From Rhodococcus opacus B4 (GTDB lineage: Bacteria > Actinomycetota > Actinomycetes > Mycobacteriales > Mycobacteriaceae), in the NCBI RefSeq assembly GCF_000010805.1, contig NC_012522.1, positions 2,728,001-2,792,000 on the forward strand: a stretch of 64,000 nt of DNA, given 5' to 3'. The notes under the pieces were generated by a model. The model was not told the DNA's origin. It saw nothing but the letters and a program-made list of their open reading frames with translations, and did not search any database. Position numbers and translations under genes: made by a program. Below are positions 40,688 through 49,304 of this stretch, piece by piece (within the stretch, counting starts at the first letter, position 1; each line of letters starts with the position of its first letter).

Positions 40688-41639
40688 GGGACAGCGGTTC
40701 CTGGTCGCGGAAGGCGCGCGGCGAGACCCTGTAGGTGTCCTTGAACAACCGCGAGAAGTGCGAAGAGTTGACGAGACCGTGCCGGGCACAGATGGTTCCG
40801 ATGCTGTCGCCCCGGAATCGGTCGTCCCGCAGGTCCCGTCGGCACAGTTCGAGCCTGCGGTGCCGGATCCACCCGGCGACCGTGTGCCCGTCGGCCTCGA
40901 ACATCTTCTGCAGATGCCGCGTCGACACGTGGTGGTGGGACGCCACGGTGGTGGTGTCGAGGGCCGGATCGTGCAGGTGCGCGTCGATGAACGACTTCAC
41001 GCGGAGCAGCATCGTCGCACCGGGCGTTGCGGCGTCGGCGGGCGCCTCCGATTGCACTGCCGCGCTGAGCAGGTCGACCACCGCGTCCTCGACGAGGGGG
41101 GTCGTCGGCATCGTGCCGGTGACAACGGAGTGGTGGAGATTCTTCAGGAACGGCGAGACCAGCGCACCCATGCCGGTGCTGCCGGGGATGCGGCGCGCCG
41201 ACACGGTACCCAGTTCGCGTGAGGCGATGCGCAGCAGTTCACGGGGAAACATCAGCACGAACATGCTGAAGTCGTCTGCGAAGTGCAGGTCGTACGGCTT
41301 GCTGGTGTCGTAGACGGCGAAGTCGCCGGGACCGAGGACGGCCTCGCGATCGTCCTGGACGATGACGCCGCGGCCCGACAGTTGCAGGCCCACCTTCACC
41401 AGGCCGGGGTCCGACCTCTTGATGGACGTGCGGGTGCGCCGGACGTCCACCGCCCGTCCCCCGACCTCGCTGAGCTGCAATCCGCCGAGCGCGGTGGTGC
41501 GCAGGGTGCCGGTGAACCTCGCCTCGCCGTCCTCGGCGGTGGACACGACGGCGAGCGGGACGAACGCCGTGGAGACGGCCTGCCGCCAGTGTTCGAACTG
41601 GCCGTCGCCCGGACGCGCGTGTTCACCACCGAGACGCAC
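40680..41639 (-). CDS. AraC family regulator (FeaR-like) beside paaK
   Basis: Encodes 319 residues: an N-terminal AraC_binding_2 sensor domain (about 40-200; RTSIKRSDPGLVKVGLQLSGRGVIVQDDREAVLGPGDFAVYDTSKPY) and a C-terminal AraC helix-turn-helix (about 215-315; STRHLQKMFEADGHTVAGWIRHRRLELCRRDL...SIGTICARHGLVNSSHFSRLFKDTYRVSPRAFR). This layout is that of FeaR, the activator of phenylethylamine oxidase and phenylacetaldehyde dehydrogenase genes. Its GTG start is at 41639, 12 bases after the paaK stop, so it could be on the paa transcript. It may couple amine oxidation with the phenylacetate pathway. The targets are not determined. Confidence 0.85.
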   Translation of the reverse strand: MRLGGEHARPGDGQFEHWRQAVSTAFVPLAVVSTAEDGEARFTGTLRTTALGGLQLSEVGGRAVDVRRTRTSIKRSDPGLVKVGLQLSGRGVIVQDDREAVLGPGDFAVYDTSKPYDLHFADDFSMFVLMFPRELLRIASRELGTVSARRIPGSTGMGALVSPFLKNLHHSVVTGTMPTTPLVEDAVVDLLSAAVQSEAPADAATPGATMLLRVKSFIDAHLHDPALDTTTVASHHHVSTRHLQKMFEADGHTVAGWIRHRRLELCRRDLRDDRFRGDSIGTICARHGLVNSSHFSRLFKDTYRVSPRAFRDQEPLSPT

Positions 41640-41650
41640 CTTCGATCACC

Positions 41651-42949
41651 TCACAGAGCAGAGCGGTTGTCGATCAGTCGCCGTGCCTTGCCGATCGAAC
41701 GCTCCAGTGCGCCGGCGGCCACCACATCCACCTTCACGCTCACTCCGATGCGGTTCTTGACCAGCTTCTGGAGTTCGGCGGCGGAACGGGGATGATCGGT
41801 GGCGGACGCGTCGGGGCGGGCTTCGACTCGCACGGTCAGTTCGTCCATCCTACCGGGGCGGTCGAGGATGCACTGGAACTGCGGAGCCAATGCGGAGACG
41901 GTGAGGATCAGTTCCTCGATCTGGGTGGGGAACAGATTCACTCCGCGCAGGATGATCATGTCGTCGGTGCGTCCGGTGACCTTCTGCATCCGCCGCACCG
42001 ACCGCGCCGTGCCCGGCAACAGCCGGGTGAGGTCGCGGGTGCGGTACCGGATGATCGGCATGGCCTCCTTGGTCAGCGAGGTGAAGACGAGTTCGCCCTC
42101 CTCGCCGTCGGGCAGCACGGCACCGGTGACCGGGTCGATGATCTCCGGGTAGAAGTGGTCCTCCCAGATGTGCAGGCCGTCCTTGGTCTCGACGCATTCC
42201 ATCGCCACACCCGGGCCCATCACCTCGGACAGTCCGTAGATGTCCACGGCGTCCATGTTCAACTGCTTCTCGAGCTCACACCGCATCTCCTCGGTCCACG
42301 GCTCCGCGCCGAACACACCGGTGCGCAGCGACGTCTTCGCCGGGTCGATGCCCTTCTTGATCATCGCGTCGACGATCGTGAGCATGTACGACGGCGTCAC
42401 CATGATCGCGTCCGGCTCGAAGTCCTCGATCAGCTGGATCTGCCGGTCGGTCATGCCCCCGGACATCGGGATCACCGTGCAGCCCAGCCGTTCCGCACCG
42501 TAATGCGCACCGAGCCCCCCGGTGAACAGGCCGTACCCGTACGCGACGTGCACCTTGTCCGACGGCTTCACCCCACCCGCACGCAGGCTCCGGGCCACCA
42601 GATCCGCCCAGTTGTCCAGGTCGCCGCTGGTGTACCCGACCACCGTCGGCCGGCCCGTCGTGCCCGAAGACGCGTGGATGCGTGAGACCTTCTCCTGCGG
42701 CACCGCGAACATCCCGAACGGGTAGTTGGCCCGCAGGTCCGCCTTCGCGGTGAACGGGAACTTCGCCAGATCCGACAGGTCCTTCAGGTCACTCGGGTGC
42801 ACACCGGCGTCGTCGAACGCCTTCCGGTAATGCGGAACGTTGGTGTACGCGTGGAGAAGTGACCACTGCAGACGTTCGAGTTGCAGCGTCGAGATCCGGT
42901 CGCGCGTGGCGAACTCGATGTCCTGCGAGGGGGTGGCGATACTGGTCAT
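41651..42949 (-). CDS. paaK: Phenylacetate-CoA ligase
   Basis: Encodes 432 residues of the phenylacetate-CoA ligase family (AMP-forming). Seen: IHASSGTTGRPTVVGYTSGDL (P-loop), AHYGAERLGCTVIPMSGG, YGLSEVMGPGVAMECVE, EGELVFTSLTKEAMPIIRYRTRDLTRLL and TGRTDDMIILRGVNLFPTQIEELIL. It activates phenylacetate to phenylacetyl-CoA with ATP. It is the last gene of the paaABCDEK transcript, 32 bases after paaE. ATG at 42949. Length and motifs are normal; the call is firm. Confidence 0.95.
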   Translation of the reverse strand: MTSIATPSQDIEFATRDRISTLQLERLQWSLLHAYTNVPHYRKAFDDAGVHPSDLKDLSDLAKFPFTAKADLRANYPFGMFAVPQEKVSRIHASSGTTGRPTVVGYTSGDLDNWADLVARSLRAGGVKPSDKVHVAYGYGLFTGGLGAHYGAERLGCTVIPMSGGMTDRQIQLIEDFEPDAIMVTPSYMLTIVDAMIKKGIDPAKTSLRTGVFGAEPWTEEMRCELEKQLNMDAVDIYGLSEVMGPGVAMECVETKDGLHIWEDHFYPEIIDPVTGAVLPDGEEGELVFTSLTKEAMPIIRYRTRDLTRLLPGTARSVRRMQKVTGRTDDMIILRGVNLFPTQIEELILTVSALAPQFQCILDRPGRMDELTVRVEARPDASATDHPRSAAELQKLVKNRIGVSVKVDVVAAGALERSIGKARRLIDNRSAL

Positions 42950-42981
42950 TCTAGTCTCCGGGGTGGGCGGGCTGGGTAAGG

Positions 42982-44079
42982 TCAGGCGTCGAAATCGACG
43001 GTCACGGTGTCGCTGACCGGGAAGGTCTGGCAGGTCAGCACGAAGCCGGAGTCGACCTCGTAGTCCTCGAGCGCGTAGTTGCGGCGCATGTCCACGTCAC
43101 CGCACGTGATCTTGGCGCGGCACGTTCCGCAGACGCCGCCCTTGCAGGCGAACGGAAGATCCGAGCGGTACTTCTCGGCGGCGTCGAGGATCGACTCGTC
43201 CCGCGGCAGCGTCGCGGTGGTCGAGCGGCCGTCCAGGACGAGGGTGACCTCGCTGCTCGGCCCGGTGACGCCGGGTTCGCGGTGGGTTTCCATCGGCGGC
43301 GGCACGTCGTCGACGAAGAACAGTTCGTGGTGCACGCGCTTCTTGTCGATCTGCAGTTCACCGAGCACCGTTTCGGCGTCGGTGACCATCCCGAACGGGC
43401 CGCACAGCCAGAAGTGGTCGATGTCGGCGAGCGGCACGATGGACGTGAAAATGGCCCGCAACCGGTCGGCGTCGAGGCGGCCGGTGAACAATTCGACCTC
43501 CCGCGGCTCGCGGGACAGGACGTGAATGACGTCGAAACGCGACCCGTACATGTCCTTGAGGTCGGCGATCTCCTCGGCGAACATCACCGACCGGGTTCGC
43601 CGGTTGCCGTACAGCAGAACGACTTCGGCGTCGGGGTTGGCGAGTACCGATGCGGCGATCGACAGCATCGGCGTGATGCCGGACCCGGCGGCGATCAGTA
43701 CGTGGCGGCCGCCGGCGGCGGGGTCGGCGACGAACGTTCCGCTCGGCCCCTGCACCTCGATCCGGTCGCCGGGGCGCACCTGGTTCACCAGCCAGGTGGA
43801 GAACAGGCCGTCGGACACCTCGCGCACACCGACGCGCGGCGCGGATCCGGCCGGCGCGCAGATCGAGTACGAGCGCCGGTGTTCGACGCCGTCGATCGTG
43901 CGCCGCAGCGTGAGCGACTGTCCGGGGCCGAACGCGAACTCGTCGGCGAGCTCGGCCGGAACGTCGAACGTGACCGCGACCGCGTCGTCGCACAGGGATT
44001 CGACGTCGGCGACGGTGAGGGTGTGGAACGCCCTGTTGCGCAACGCCGCACCGGGTTTCGGGGAGACCGCTGTGGTCAT
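42982..44079 (-). CDS. paaE: Phenylacetyl-CoA epoxidase reductase subunit
   Basis: Encodes 365 residues: FAD barrel (RRSYSICAPAG), NAD(P) domain (VLIAAGSGITPMLSIAASVL, YGNRRTRSVMFAEEIADLK, FWLCGPFGMV) and a C-terminal plant-type 2Fe-2S ferredoxin (FACKGGVCGTCRAKI, and LTCQTFP for the last Cys). It transfers electrons from NADPH to the PaaA diiron centre of the 1,2-phenylacetyl-CoA epoxidase. I chose ATG at 44079 (MTTAVSPKPGAA); longer frames upstream overlap paaD. paaD ends 2 bases before. Fourth-to-last in the operon and as long as known PaaE. Confidence 0.95.
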   Translation of the reverse strand: MTTAVSPKPGAALRNRAFHTLTVADVESLCDDAVAVTFDVPAELADEFAFGPGQSLTLRRTIDGVEHRRSYSICAPAGSAPRVGVREVSDGLFSTWLVNQVRPGDRIEVQGPSGTFVADPAAGGRHVLIAAGSGITPMLSIAASVLANPDAEVVLLYGNRRTRSVMFAEEIADLKDMYGSRFDVIHVLSREPREVELFTGRLDADRLRAIFTSIVPLADIDHFWLCGPFGMVTDAETVLGELQIDKKRVHHELFFVDDVPPPMETHREPGVTGPSSEVTLVLDGRSTTATLPRDESILDAAEKYRSDLPFACKGGVCGTCRAKITCGDVDMRRNYALEDYEVDSGFVLTCQTFPVSDTVTVDFDA

Positions 44080-44081
44080 GA

Positions 44082-44591
44082 TCAGATTTCCTTCACGTGA
44101 TCGAACGGTTCGAGGCAGTCGAGGCACCGGTACAGCGCCTTGCAGAGGGTCGCCCCGAATTCCGAGTCGAGACGGGTGTTCGCCGAATGGCACACCGGGC
44201 AGGTGACGGCCCGCGGCTTGACGGTCAGCGTCAACGGCACGGGACCGGACGTGCGTCGCGGCGCGGGCCCCGGCGTCGAGTAGCCGTTCTCCTTCAGCTT
44301 GCGGAGGCCGTTCTCGCTGATCCAGTCGGTGCTCCACGGCGGCGTGAGGACGGTCCGGACCTCGACGCTGCCGTATCCGGCGTCCTGCAGGGTGTGCTCG
44401 ATGTCGTCCCGCATCGTGGCCATCGCGGGGCACCCGGAGTAGGTGGGGGTGATCGTCACGACCACCGATCCGTCGGCGAGTTCCTCGACGTCGCGCAGCA
44501 CCCCCAGGTCCGCGAGCGTGAGCATCGGCATCTCCGGGTCCAGCACGGACTCGGCGAGGCGGCGGGCGTCGCTGCGCACTGCCATGGTCAT
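44082..44591 (-). CDS. paaD: PaaD, iron-sulfur/assembly protein of the epoxidase
   Basis: Encodes 169 residues. The N-terminal part is a MIP18/DUF59-type domain (VLDPEMPMLTLADLGVLRDV...SGCPAMATMRDDIEHTL), and the C-terminal part carries four cysteines in two pairs (CPVCHSANTR and YRCLDCLEPFDHVKEI) for a zinc or iron site. PaaD is needed to make the epoxidase active, probably for cluster or diiron assembly. ATG at 44591 (MTMAVRS), which overlaps nothing but lies 2 bases after paaC. A PaaJ-like naming exists for related zinc-ribbon proteins; here the order paaC-paaD-paaE is clear. Confidence 0.93.
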   Translation of the reverse strand: MTMAVRSDARRLAESVLDPEMPMLTLADLGVLRDVEELADGSVVVTITPTYSGCPAMATMRDDIEHTLQDAGYGSVEVRTVLTPPWSTDWISENGLRKLKENGYSTPGPAPRRTSGPVPLTLTVKPRAVTCPVCHSANTRLDSEFGATLCKALYRCLDCLEPFDHVKEI

Positions 44592-44592
44592 G

Positions 44593-45510
44593 TCACCACA
44601 CTCCTTCCGGATGGGCCCGGGCCACGCTCTGCATCTCGGCGAGCAGCAGTCCGAGTGTCTCGGTGTGCAGCCCCTGACGTCCGGCGCGGCCACCGACGGT
44701 GCCGACGGTCCGGCCCGTGGGGGCGGTGAGCTCCGCCGCCTTCAGCACCTGCTCGAGCACGGAATCGAACTCCTCGCGGAGGTCCCGCGGGTCGACGCCG
44801 ACGCCCACGCCGGCGAGGGCGAGTTCCTCGGTGGTCGGGGTGAAGAGTTCTTCCACGTACGGCCACACGTGCGCCAGCGCCGTCTCCATCCGGGACTTCG
44901 ACTCCGCGGTTCCGCACCCGAGGGTCACCACCCACCGGGCGGCGTAGTCGCGGTGGTACGTCAGTTCCTTGACGCCCTTCACCGCGACGGCCGCGAGCAC
45001 CGGGTCACGGGAGGTGCGCAGGCGGTCGAACAGGGCGAGGCGCCACGTGGCGAACACCAGCAGCCTGGTGACGGTCTGCGCGAAGTCGCCGTTGCCGAGT
45101 TCGGTGAGACGGGTGTTGCGGAACTGGTTCTCGTCGCGGAAGAACGCGAGCGAGTCCTCGGCGGGAATCGGGCTCGTCTCCGAGATGAACGGCACGACGG
45201 ACGCGTCGGCGGCCGCGGCGCGGGCGAGCAGCAGCCGCGCCTGCCCGAGCAGGTCGAGTCCGACGTTGGCGAGCGCCACCTCTTCCTCGAGTTCCGGTGC
45301 GCGGGTGCTCCATTCGGCGAGACGCTGCGAGCTGATCAGCGCGTCGTCGCCGAGCATCAGGCAGTAGTGCGCGAGGGCGGCGAGGTCGACGTCGTCCGGA
45401 ACGGTGGTGTCGACGCCGGCCAGGGGGTCGTCGAAGCTGGTGCCGAACGCCCACTGGCCGTGGCTGTCTTCGTCGACGAGGCCGTCGTAGGCGTTGTCGT
45501 GGTCGGTCAT
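44593..45510 (-). CDS. paaC: Phenylacetyl-CoA epoxidase structural subunit
   Basis: Encodes 305 residues of the PaaC family (ferritin-like, no metal site): LAHYCLMLGDDALISSQRLAEW, LANVGLDLLGQARLLL, DENQFRNTRLTELGNGDFAQTVTRLLVFATW and KELTYHRDYAARWVVTLGCG. It pairs with PaaA as the inactive partner in the (PaaAC)2 core of the epoxidase. It has a longer N-terminus than enteric forms. ATG at 45510 (MTDHDNAYDGL); 49 bases after paaB. Confidence 0.94.
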   Translation of the reverse strand: MTDHDNAYDGLVDEDSHGQWAFGTSFDDPLAGVDTTVPDDVDLAALAHYCLMLGDDALISSQRLAEWSTRAPELEEEVALANVGLDLLGQARLLLARAAAADASVVPFISETSPIPAEDSLAFFRDENQFRNTRLTELGNGDFAQTVTRLLVFATWRLALFDRLRTSRDPVLAAVAVKGVKELTYHRDYAARWVVTLGCGTAESKSRMETALAHVWPYVEELFTPTTEELALAGVGVGVDPRDLREEFDSVLEQVLKAAELTAPTGRTVGTVGGRAGRQGLHTETLGLLLAEMQSVARAHPEGVW

Positions 45511-45559
45511 CGGTACATCCTCGGAAGTCTCGTCGGCCTGCGAAAAGGTCAGGGCCGGA

Positions 45560-45865
45560 TCACATGTGGGGAACGTTGTCGGGGATCTCGTAGAACGTGG
45601 GGTGCCGGTACACCTTGTCGCCGCTGGGCGCGAAGTACGGGTCCTTCTCCGACGGGCTCGACGCCACGATCGCGGAGGACCGCACCACCCAGATGCTCAC
45701 ACCCTCGTTGCGGCGGGTGTAGACGTCCCGGGCGTGCCGGACGGCCATCTCGTCGTCGGCGGCGTGCAGGGATCCGACGTGGACGTGGTTGAGTCCGCGC
45801 TTGCCCCGCAGGAACACCTCATACAGGGGCCAGTCCGCGCGCACCGCGGTGTCGTCCGTGCTCAT
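45560..45865 (-). CDS. paaB: Phenylacetyl-CoA epoxidase subunit PaaB
   Basis: Encodes 101 residues: [50 protein letters not shown] followed by [21 protein letters not shown]. This small subunit links the PaaAC core with the PaaE reductase. ATG at 45865 overlaps the paaA stop by 4 bases (ATGA); the longer frame is a shadow. Normal length for the family. Confidence 0.95.
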   Translation of the reverse strand: MSTDDTAVRADWPLYEVFLRGKRGLNHVHVGSLHAADDEMAVRHARDVYTRRNEGVSIWVVRSSAIVASSPSEKDPYFAPSGDKVYRHPTFYEIPDNVPHM

Positions 45866-46815
45866 CGTGCGTTCTCCTTGTTGCTCTCGCGGCGGGCGAA
45901 GGCCGTCGCGGCCTCCCGCACCCACGCCCCGTTCTCGTGTGCCGCGCGCCGGTTGGCGACGCGCTCGACGCTCGACGCGCCGTTGCCCTTGATCACCTGC
46001 ATGAACTCGCTCCAGTCGGGCTCGCCGAAGTCGTGAGCGCCGCGCTCGGCGTTCCACTTCAGGTCCGGATCCGGGAACGTCACGCCCAGGACCTCGGCCT
46101 GCGGGATGGACATGTCCACGAACCGCTGACGGAGTTCGTCGTTGGTGTGCCGCTTGATCCGCCACTTCATCGACTGCTCGGAGTTCGGCGACTGGTCGTC
46201 CGGCGGTCCGAACATCATCAGCGCCGGCCACCACCAGCGGTTTACCGACTCCTGCACCATCTCGCGCTGGGCGTCGCTGCCGCGCATCATCGTCATCAGC
46301 AGTTCGAACCCCTGGCGCTGGTGGAACGACTCCTCCTTGCACACCCGGATCATCGCCCGGGCGTACGGCCCGAAGGAGCTGCGGCACAACGGGACCTGGT
46401 TGCAGATCGCGGCGCCGTCGACGAGCCAGCCGATCACGCCGACGTCGGCGTAGGTGAGCGTCGGGTAGTTGAAGATCGAGGAGTACTTCTGCTTGCCCTC
46501 GATCAGCTTCTCGGTGAGGTCGGCGCGGTCGGCGCCGAGCGTCTCGGCGGCAGAGTACAGATACAGGCCGTGCCCGGCCTCGTCCTGGACCTTCGCCATG
46601 AGGATCGCCTTGCGACGCAGCGACGGCGCGCGGGTGAGCCAGTTGCCTTCCGGCTGCATGCCGATGATCTCCGAGTGCGCGTGCTGCGCGATCTGCCGGA
46701 TCAGCGTCTTGCGGTAGCCGTCGGGCATCCAGTCCCTCGGCTCGACCCTCCGGTCGGCGGCAATGGTGTCATCGAAGAGCGTTTGCAGCTCATCGGAAGC
46801 GTGTGACGTGGTCAT
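45862..46815 (-). CDS. paaA: Phenylacetyl-CoA epoxidase catalytic subunit
   Basis: Encodes 317 residues of the bacterial multicomponent diiron epoxidase subunit Paa[52 protein letters not shown] with the Glu/His diiron ligands (EAGH), then [13 protein letters not shown] and [19 protein letters not shown]. It adds oxygen to the ring of phenylacetyl-CoA to form the 1,2-epoxide. First gene of paaABCDEK. ATG at 46815, with an ACCGAnnnnTCGGT palindrome 17 bases upstream. Confidence 0.96.
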   Translation of the reverse strand: MTTSHASDELQTLFDDTIAADRRVEPRDWMPDGYRKTLIRQIAQHAHSEIIGMQPEGNWLTRAPSLRRKAILMAKVQDEAGHGLYLYSAAETLGADRADLTEKLIEGKQKYSSIFNYPTLTYADVGVIGWLVDGAAICNQVPLCRSSFGPYARAMIRVCKEESFHQRQGFELLMTMMRGSDAQREMVQESVNRWWWPALMMFGPPDDQSPNSEQSMKWRIKRHTNDELRQRFVDMSIPQAEVLGVTFPDPDLKWNAERGAHDFGEPDWSEFMQVIKGNGASSVERVANRRAAHENGAWVREAATAFARRESNKENAR

Positions 46816-46831
46816 ATGTCCTACCTCTATT

Positions 46832-46845
46832 ACCGAATGATCGGT
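46832..46845 (-). promoter_or_regulatory. Palindromic operator candidate upstream of paaA
   Basis: ACCGA-ATGA-TCGGT (46832-46845, within ATTACCGAATGATCGGTTGG). The same type of site lies twice in the paaJ-paaZ divergent promoter. Typical for a TetR-type PaaR repressor, which would sense phenylacetyl-CoA; no paaR gene is in the window. Confidence 0.65.
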
Positions 46846-46895
46846 TGGTGCAAGTATGCATGGTTGTGGCACGCGGCACAAGTGCGGAGAGCGGA

Positions 46896-47687
46896 TCAGC
46901 GCCCTTCGAAGGTGGGCGTGCGCTTGGCCAGGAACGCGTCGACCGCGGCGCGGTGGTCGCGCGACTGCCCCAGCTCCTCCGCCGCCACCCGCTCCCGCTC
47001 GAGCGCGTCGGACAGCCCGGCGGACGCGGCCGAGACCAGCCCCTTGACCTGCGCGTAGGCGGCGGTGGGTCCGTCCGCGAGCTGTCGTCCCAGCGCGGCG
47101 GCCGCCTCCCCGAGTTCGGCGTCGGGCACCACCCGGTGCACCAGGCCCCAGTCGAGCGCCTGCGCGGCCGTGAACCGGTCGCCGAGCATCATCAGGCCCG
47201 TCGCGCGGCTCGGACCCAGCGCCTCGACCAGCGTGTGACTCAGCCCCGAATCGCCGGCCAGGGCGATGCCGGTGAACGCGGTCGCGAACTTGGCGCCCTC
47301 CCCCGCGATCCGGATGTCGCCGGCCAGCGCGATGCCCAGCCCCGCCCCGACGCACGCCCCGTTGATCGCGACGATCACCGGCACCCGGACCCCGGCCAGG
47401 GCAGCAAGCAAGGGGTTGTAGTGCTCGGCGACGGTGTCCATCGCGTGCGCGGGGTCGGCCTCGAGCCCGGCCACGTGCTCGGCCAGATCCTGGCCGACGC
47501 AGAAGTTCTTCCCCTCCGCCGCCAGCAGCAGGGCACGCACGCTGTCGTCGGCGGCCACCTTCTCGACCGCGGCGAGCAACTGTTCCTTGACCGCGCGGTC
47601 GAGCGCGTTGGACGCGCCCGCCCGGCGCAGGGTGATGGTGGCCAGCCCCGCGTCCACGGAAAGTCCGATCACGTCGTCAGTGCTCAT
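46896..47687 (-). CDS. paaG: 2-(1,2-epoxy)phenylacetyl-CoA isomerase / enoyl-CoA hydratase family
   Basis: Encodes 263 residues of the crotonase family: [14 protein letters not shown] (first oxyanion-hole segment), [80 protein letters not shown]. The Asp of AGDSG in place of the usual hydratase Glu fits the PaaG ring-isomerase form, which turns the epoxide into oxepin-CoA. It is the last of the paaJ-F-H-G transcript, and its stop is 81 bases before the paaA start. Symbol by position and the Asp; it could have been exchanged with paaF. Confidence 0.85.
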   Translation of the reverse strand: MSTDDVIGLSVDAGLATITLRRAGASNALDRAVKEQLLAAVEKVAADDSVRALLLAAEGKNFCVGQDLAEHVAGLEADPAHAMDTVAEHYNPLLAALAGVRVPVIVAINGACVGAGLGIALAGDIRIAGEGAKFATAFTGIALAGDSGLSHTLVEALGPSRATGLMMLGDRFTAAQALDWGLVHRVVPDAELGEAAAALGRQLADGPTAAYAQVKGLVSAASAGLSDALERERVAAEELGQSRDHRAAVDAFLAKRTPTFEGR

Positions 47688-47724
47688 GAGAATGTGCCTC
47701 CTGCTGGTTGTGGTGGGTGGCCGC

Positions 47725-48579
47725 TCAGGACCAGGTGTAGAAGCCTTGACCGCTCTTGCGGCCGAGTTCGCCTCGCGCGACCTTGTCCCGCAGCAGCGCG
47801 GGCGGCGTGAACCGGTCGCCGAGCGTCTTCGCGAGGTGCTCGGCGATCGCGAGCCGGACGTCGAGGCCGACCAGGTCGGTGGACCGCAGCGGGCCCATCG
47901 GGTGGCGGTAGCCCAGTTCCATGGCCCGGTCGATGGATTCGGCGTCGGCGACGCCCTCCTCGAGCATCCGGATGGCCTCGAGCCCGAGGCACACGCCGAG
48001 CCGGCTGGTCGCGAAGCCCGGGGAATCGTTGACCAGCACCTCGGTCTTGCCGAGCAGGGACACCCATTCGCGCACCTTCTCGACCACCCCGGCGTCGGTG
48101 GCCGGGGCCCGCACGATCTCGACGAGCGTCGACGCCGGGACCGGGTTGAAGAAGTGCATCCCGATCAGCCGGGCCGAATCGTTCAGGGCGGCACCGAGTT
48201 CGGCGATGGAGATCGAACTGGTGTTGGTCGCGATCACGGTGGCCGGGGACACGGTCTTCTCGACCACCGACAGCACCGCGAGCTTCAGGTCGACCAGTTC
48301 CGGGACGGCCTCGACGACGAGGTCGAGGTCCGCCGGCAGCGCGTCGGGCGCGGCCACCGTCGACACCCGGCCCAGGACGACCGCGGGGTCGGCGCCGCCG
48401 AGCTTGCCGCGCTCGTGCGCCCGGTCGAGCCCGTCGGACACCCGCGTGCGGGCTGCCTCCCGATCGCCGCTCTCGGCGATGGTGACAGTGGAGCCGAGGG
48501 TGGCGAAGACCTGCGCGATGCCCGCGCCCATCCGGCCGCCGCCGACGACGCCGACGTTCTTCGGTGCTGTGCTCGTCAT
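47725..48579 (-). CDS. paaH: 3-hydroxyadipyl-CoA dehydrogenase
   Basis: Encodes 284 residues of the 3-hydroxyacyl-CoA dehydrogenase family: VGVVGGGRMGAGIAQVFATLGSTVTIAE (NAD site), TNTSSISIAELGAAL, the catalytic His in RLIGMHFFNPVPAS, LVNDSPGFATSRLG, and the C-terminal MELGYRHPMGPLRSTDLVGLDV. It oxidises 3-hydroxyadipyl-CoA to 3-oxoadipyl-CoA with NAD+. The ATG overlaps the paaF stop by 4 bases; 37 bases before paaG. Normal length. Confidence 0.92.
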   Translation of the reverse strand: MTSTAPKNVGVVGGGRMGAGIAQVFATLGSTVTIAESGDREAARTRVSDGLDRAHERGKLGGADPAVVLGRVSTVAAPDALPADLDLVVEAVPELVDLKLAVLSVVEKTVSPATVIATNTSSISIAELGAALNDSARLIGMHFFNPVPASTLVEIVRAPATDAGVVEKVREWVSLLGKTEVLVNDSPGFATSRLGVCLGLEAIRMLEEGVADAESIDRAMELGYRHPMGPLRSTDLVGLDVRLAIAEHLAKTLGDRFTPPALLRDKVARGELGRKSGQGFYTWS

Positions 48580-49304
48580 TTCTTCTTCTCCAGAAAGGCA
48601 GTCATGCGGTCGTGTTTGTCGCGGCTCTCGAACAGCACCGCCTGCGCGATGTCGTCGGCGAACGGGTGCGAGCCGGGGGCGTCGACGATCACCTTCGTGA
48701 GCTTGAGCGCCAGCGGCGCCGACCGGGTGATGCGGTCGATCACCTTGTGCGCGGCCTCGAGATGCTCGCCGGGGGCGACGACGTCCATCACGAGCCCGCA
48801 GCGCAGTGCCGTGGCGGCGTCGAGGTTCCGGCCGCCGAGCAGGACCTGCTTGGCGACGGACGTGCCCACCAGTTCCGGCAGCCGGTAGCTGGCGCCGGCC
48901 GCGGCCATGATGCCCAGTCCCGGCTCCGGGTTGCCGAAGACCGCGGTCTCGGCGGCGACGCGGAGGTCGCAGGCGTAGGACAGTTCGGCGCCGCCGCCGA
49001 GCGCGTACCCGCTCACCGCGGCGACGGTGGGCAGCGGCAGCTTCGCGATGCGGTCGAACAGGTTGCGGTTGATCCCGGCGAAGGCCTCGTCGCGGCCGCG
49101 CTCGCGCAGTTCGGCGATGTCGGCGCCGCCGGCGAAGTGGTCGCCCTCACCGGTCAGCAGCATCGGCTTGGGCGTGGCCTCCAGCGCCGCGCACACCTGA
49201 TGCAGTTCGCCGATCATCTCCGCGTTGATGGCGTTGCGCTGCGCGGGACGGTGCAGGATGACGACCATGCGGTCGTCACGGTCCTCGATCTTCAGTGTGT
49301 TCAC
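48576..49304 (-). CDS. paaF: 2,3-dehydroadipyl-CoA hydratase
   Basis: Encodes 242 residues of the crotonase family. I chose GTG at 49304 (NTLKIEDRDDRMVVILHRPAQRNAI), which overlaps the paaJ stop by 4 bases (GTGA). Seen: GDHFAGGADIAEL and NPEPGLGIMAAAGASYRLPELVGTSVAKQVLLGGRNLDAATALRCGLV. The first catalytic Glu position (PEPGLGI) is Glu, as in hydratases. It adds water to 2,3-dehydroadipyl-CoA. The longer frame upstream is a shadow of paaJ. Confidence 0.87.
   Translation of the reverse strand: MNTLKIEDRDDRMVVILHRPAQRNAINAEMIGELHQVCAALEATPKPMLLTGEGDHFAGGADIAELRERGRDEAFAGINRNLFDRIAKLPLPTVAAVSGYALGGGAELSYACDLRVAAETAVFGNPEPGLGIMAAAGASYRLPELVGTSVAKQVLLGGRNLDAATALRCGLVMDVVAPGEHLEAAHKVIDRITRSAPLALKLTKVIVDAPGSHPFADDIAQAVLFESRDKHDRMTAFLEKKK

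Noticed and set aside
40680..41639. The AraC gene as an iac regulator
   Set aside because: A two-component pair is already in place for iac, and this gene is downstream of paaK on its strand; not excluded but less likely.
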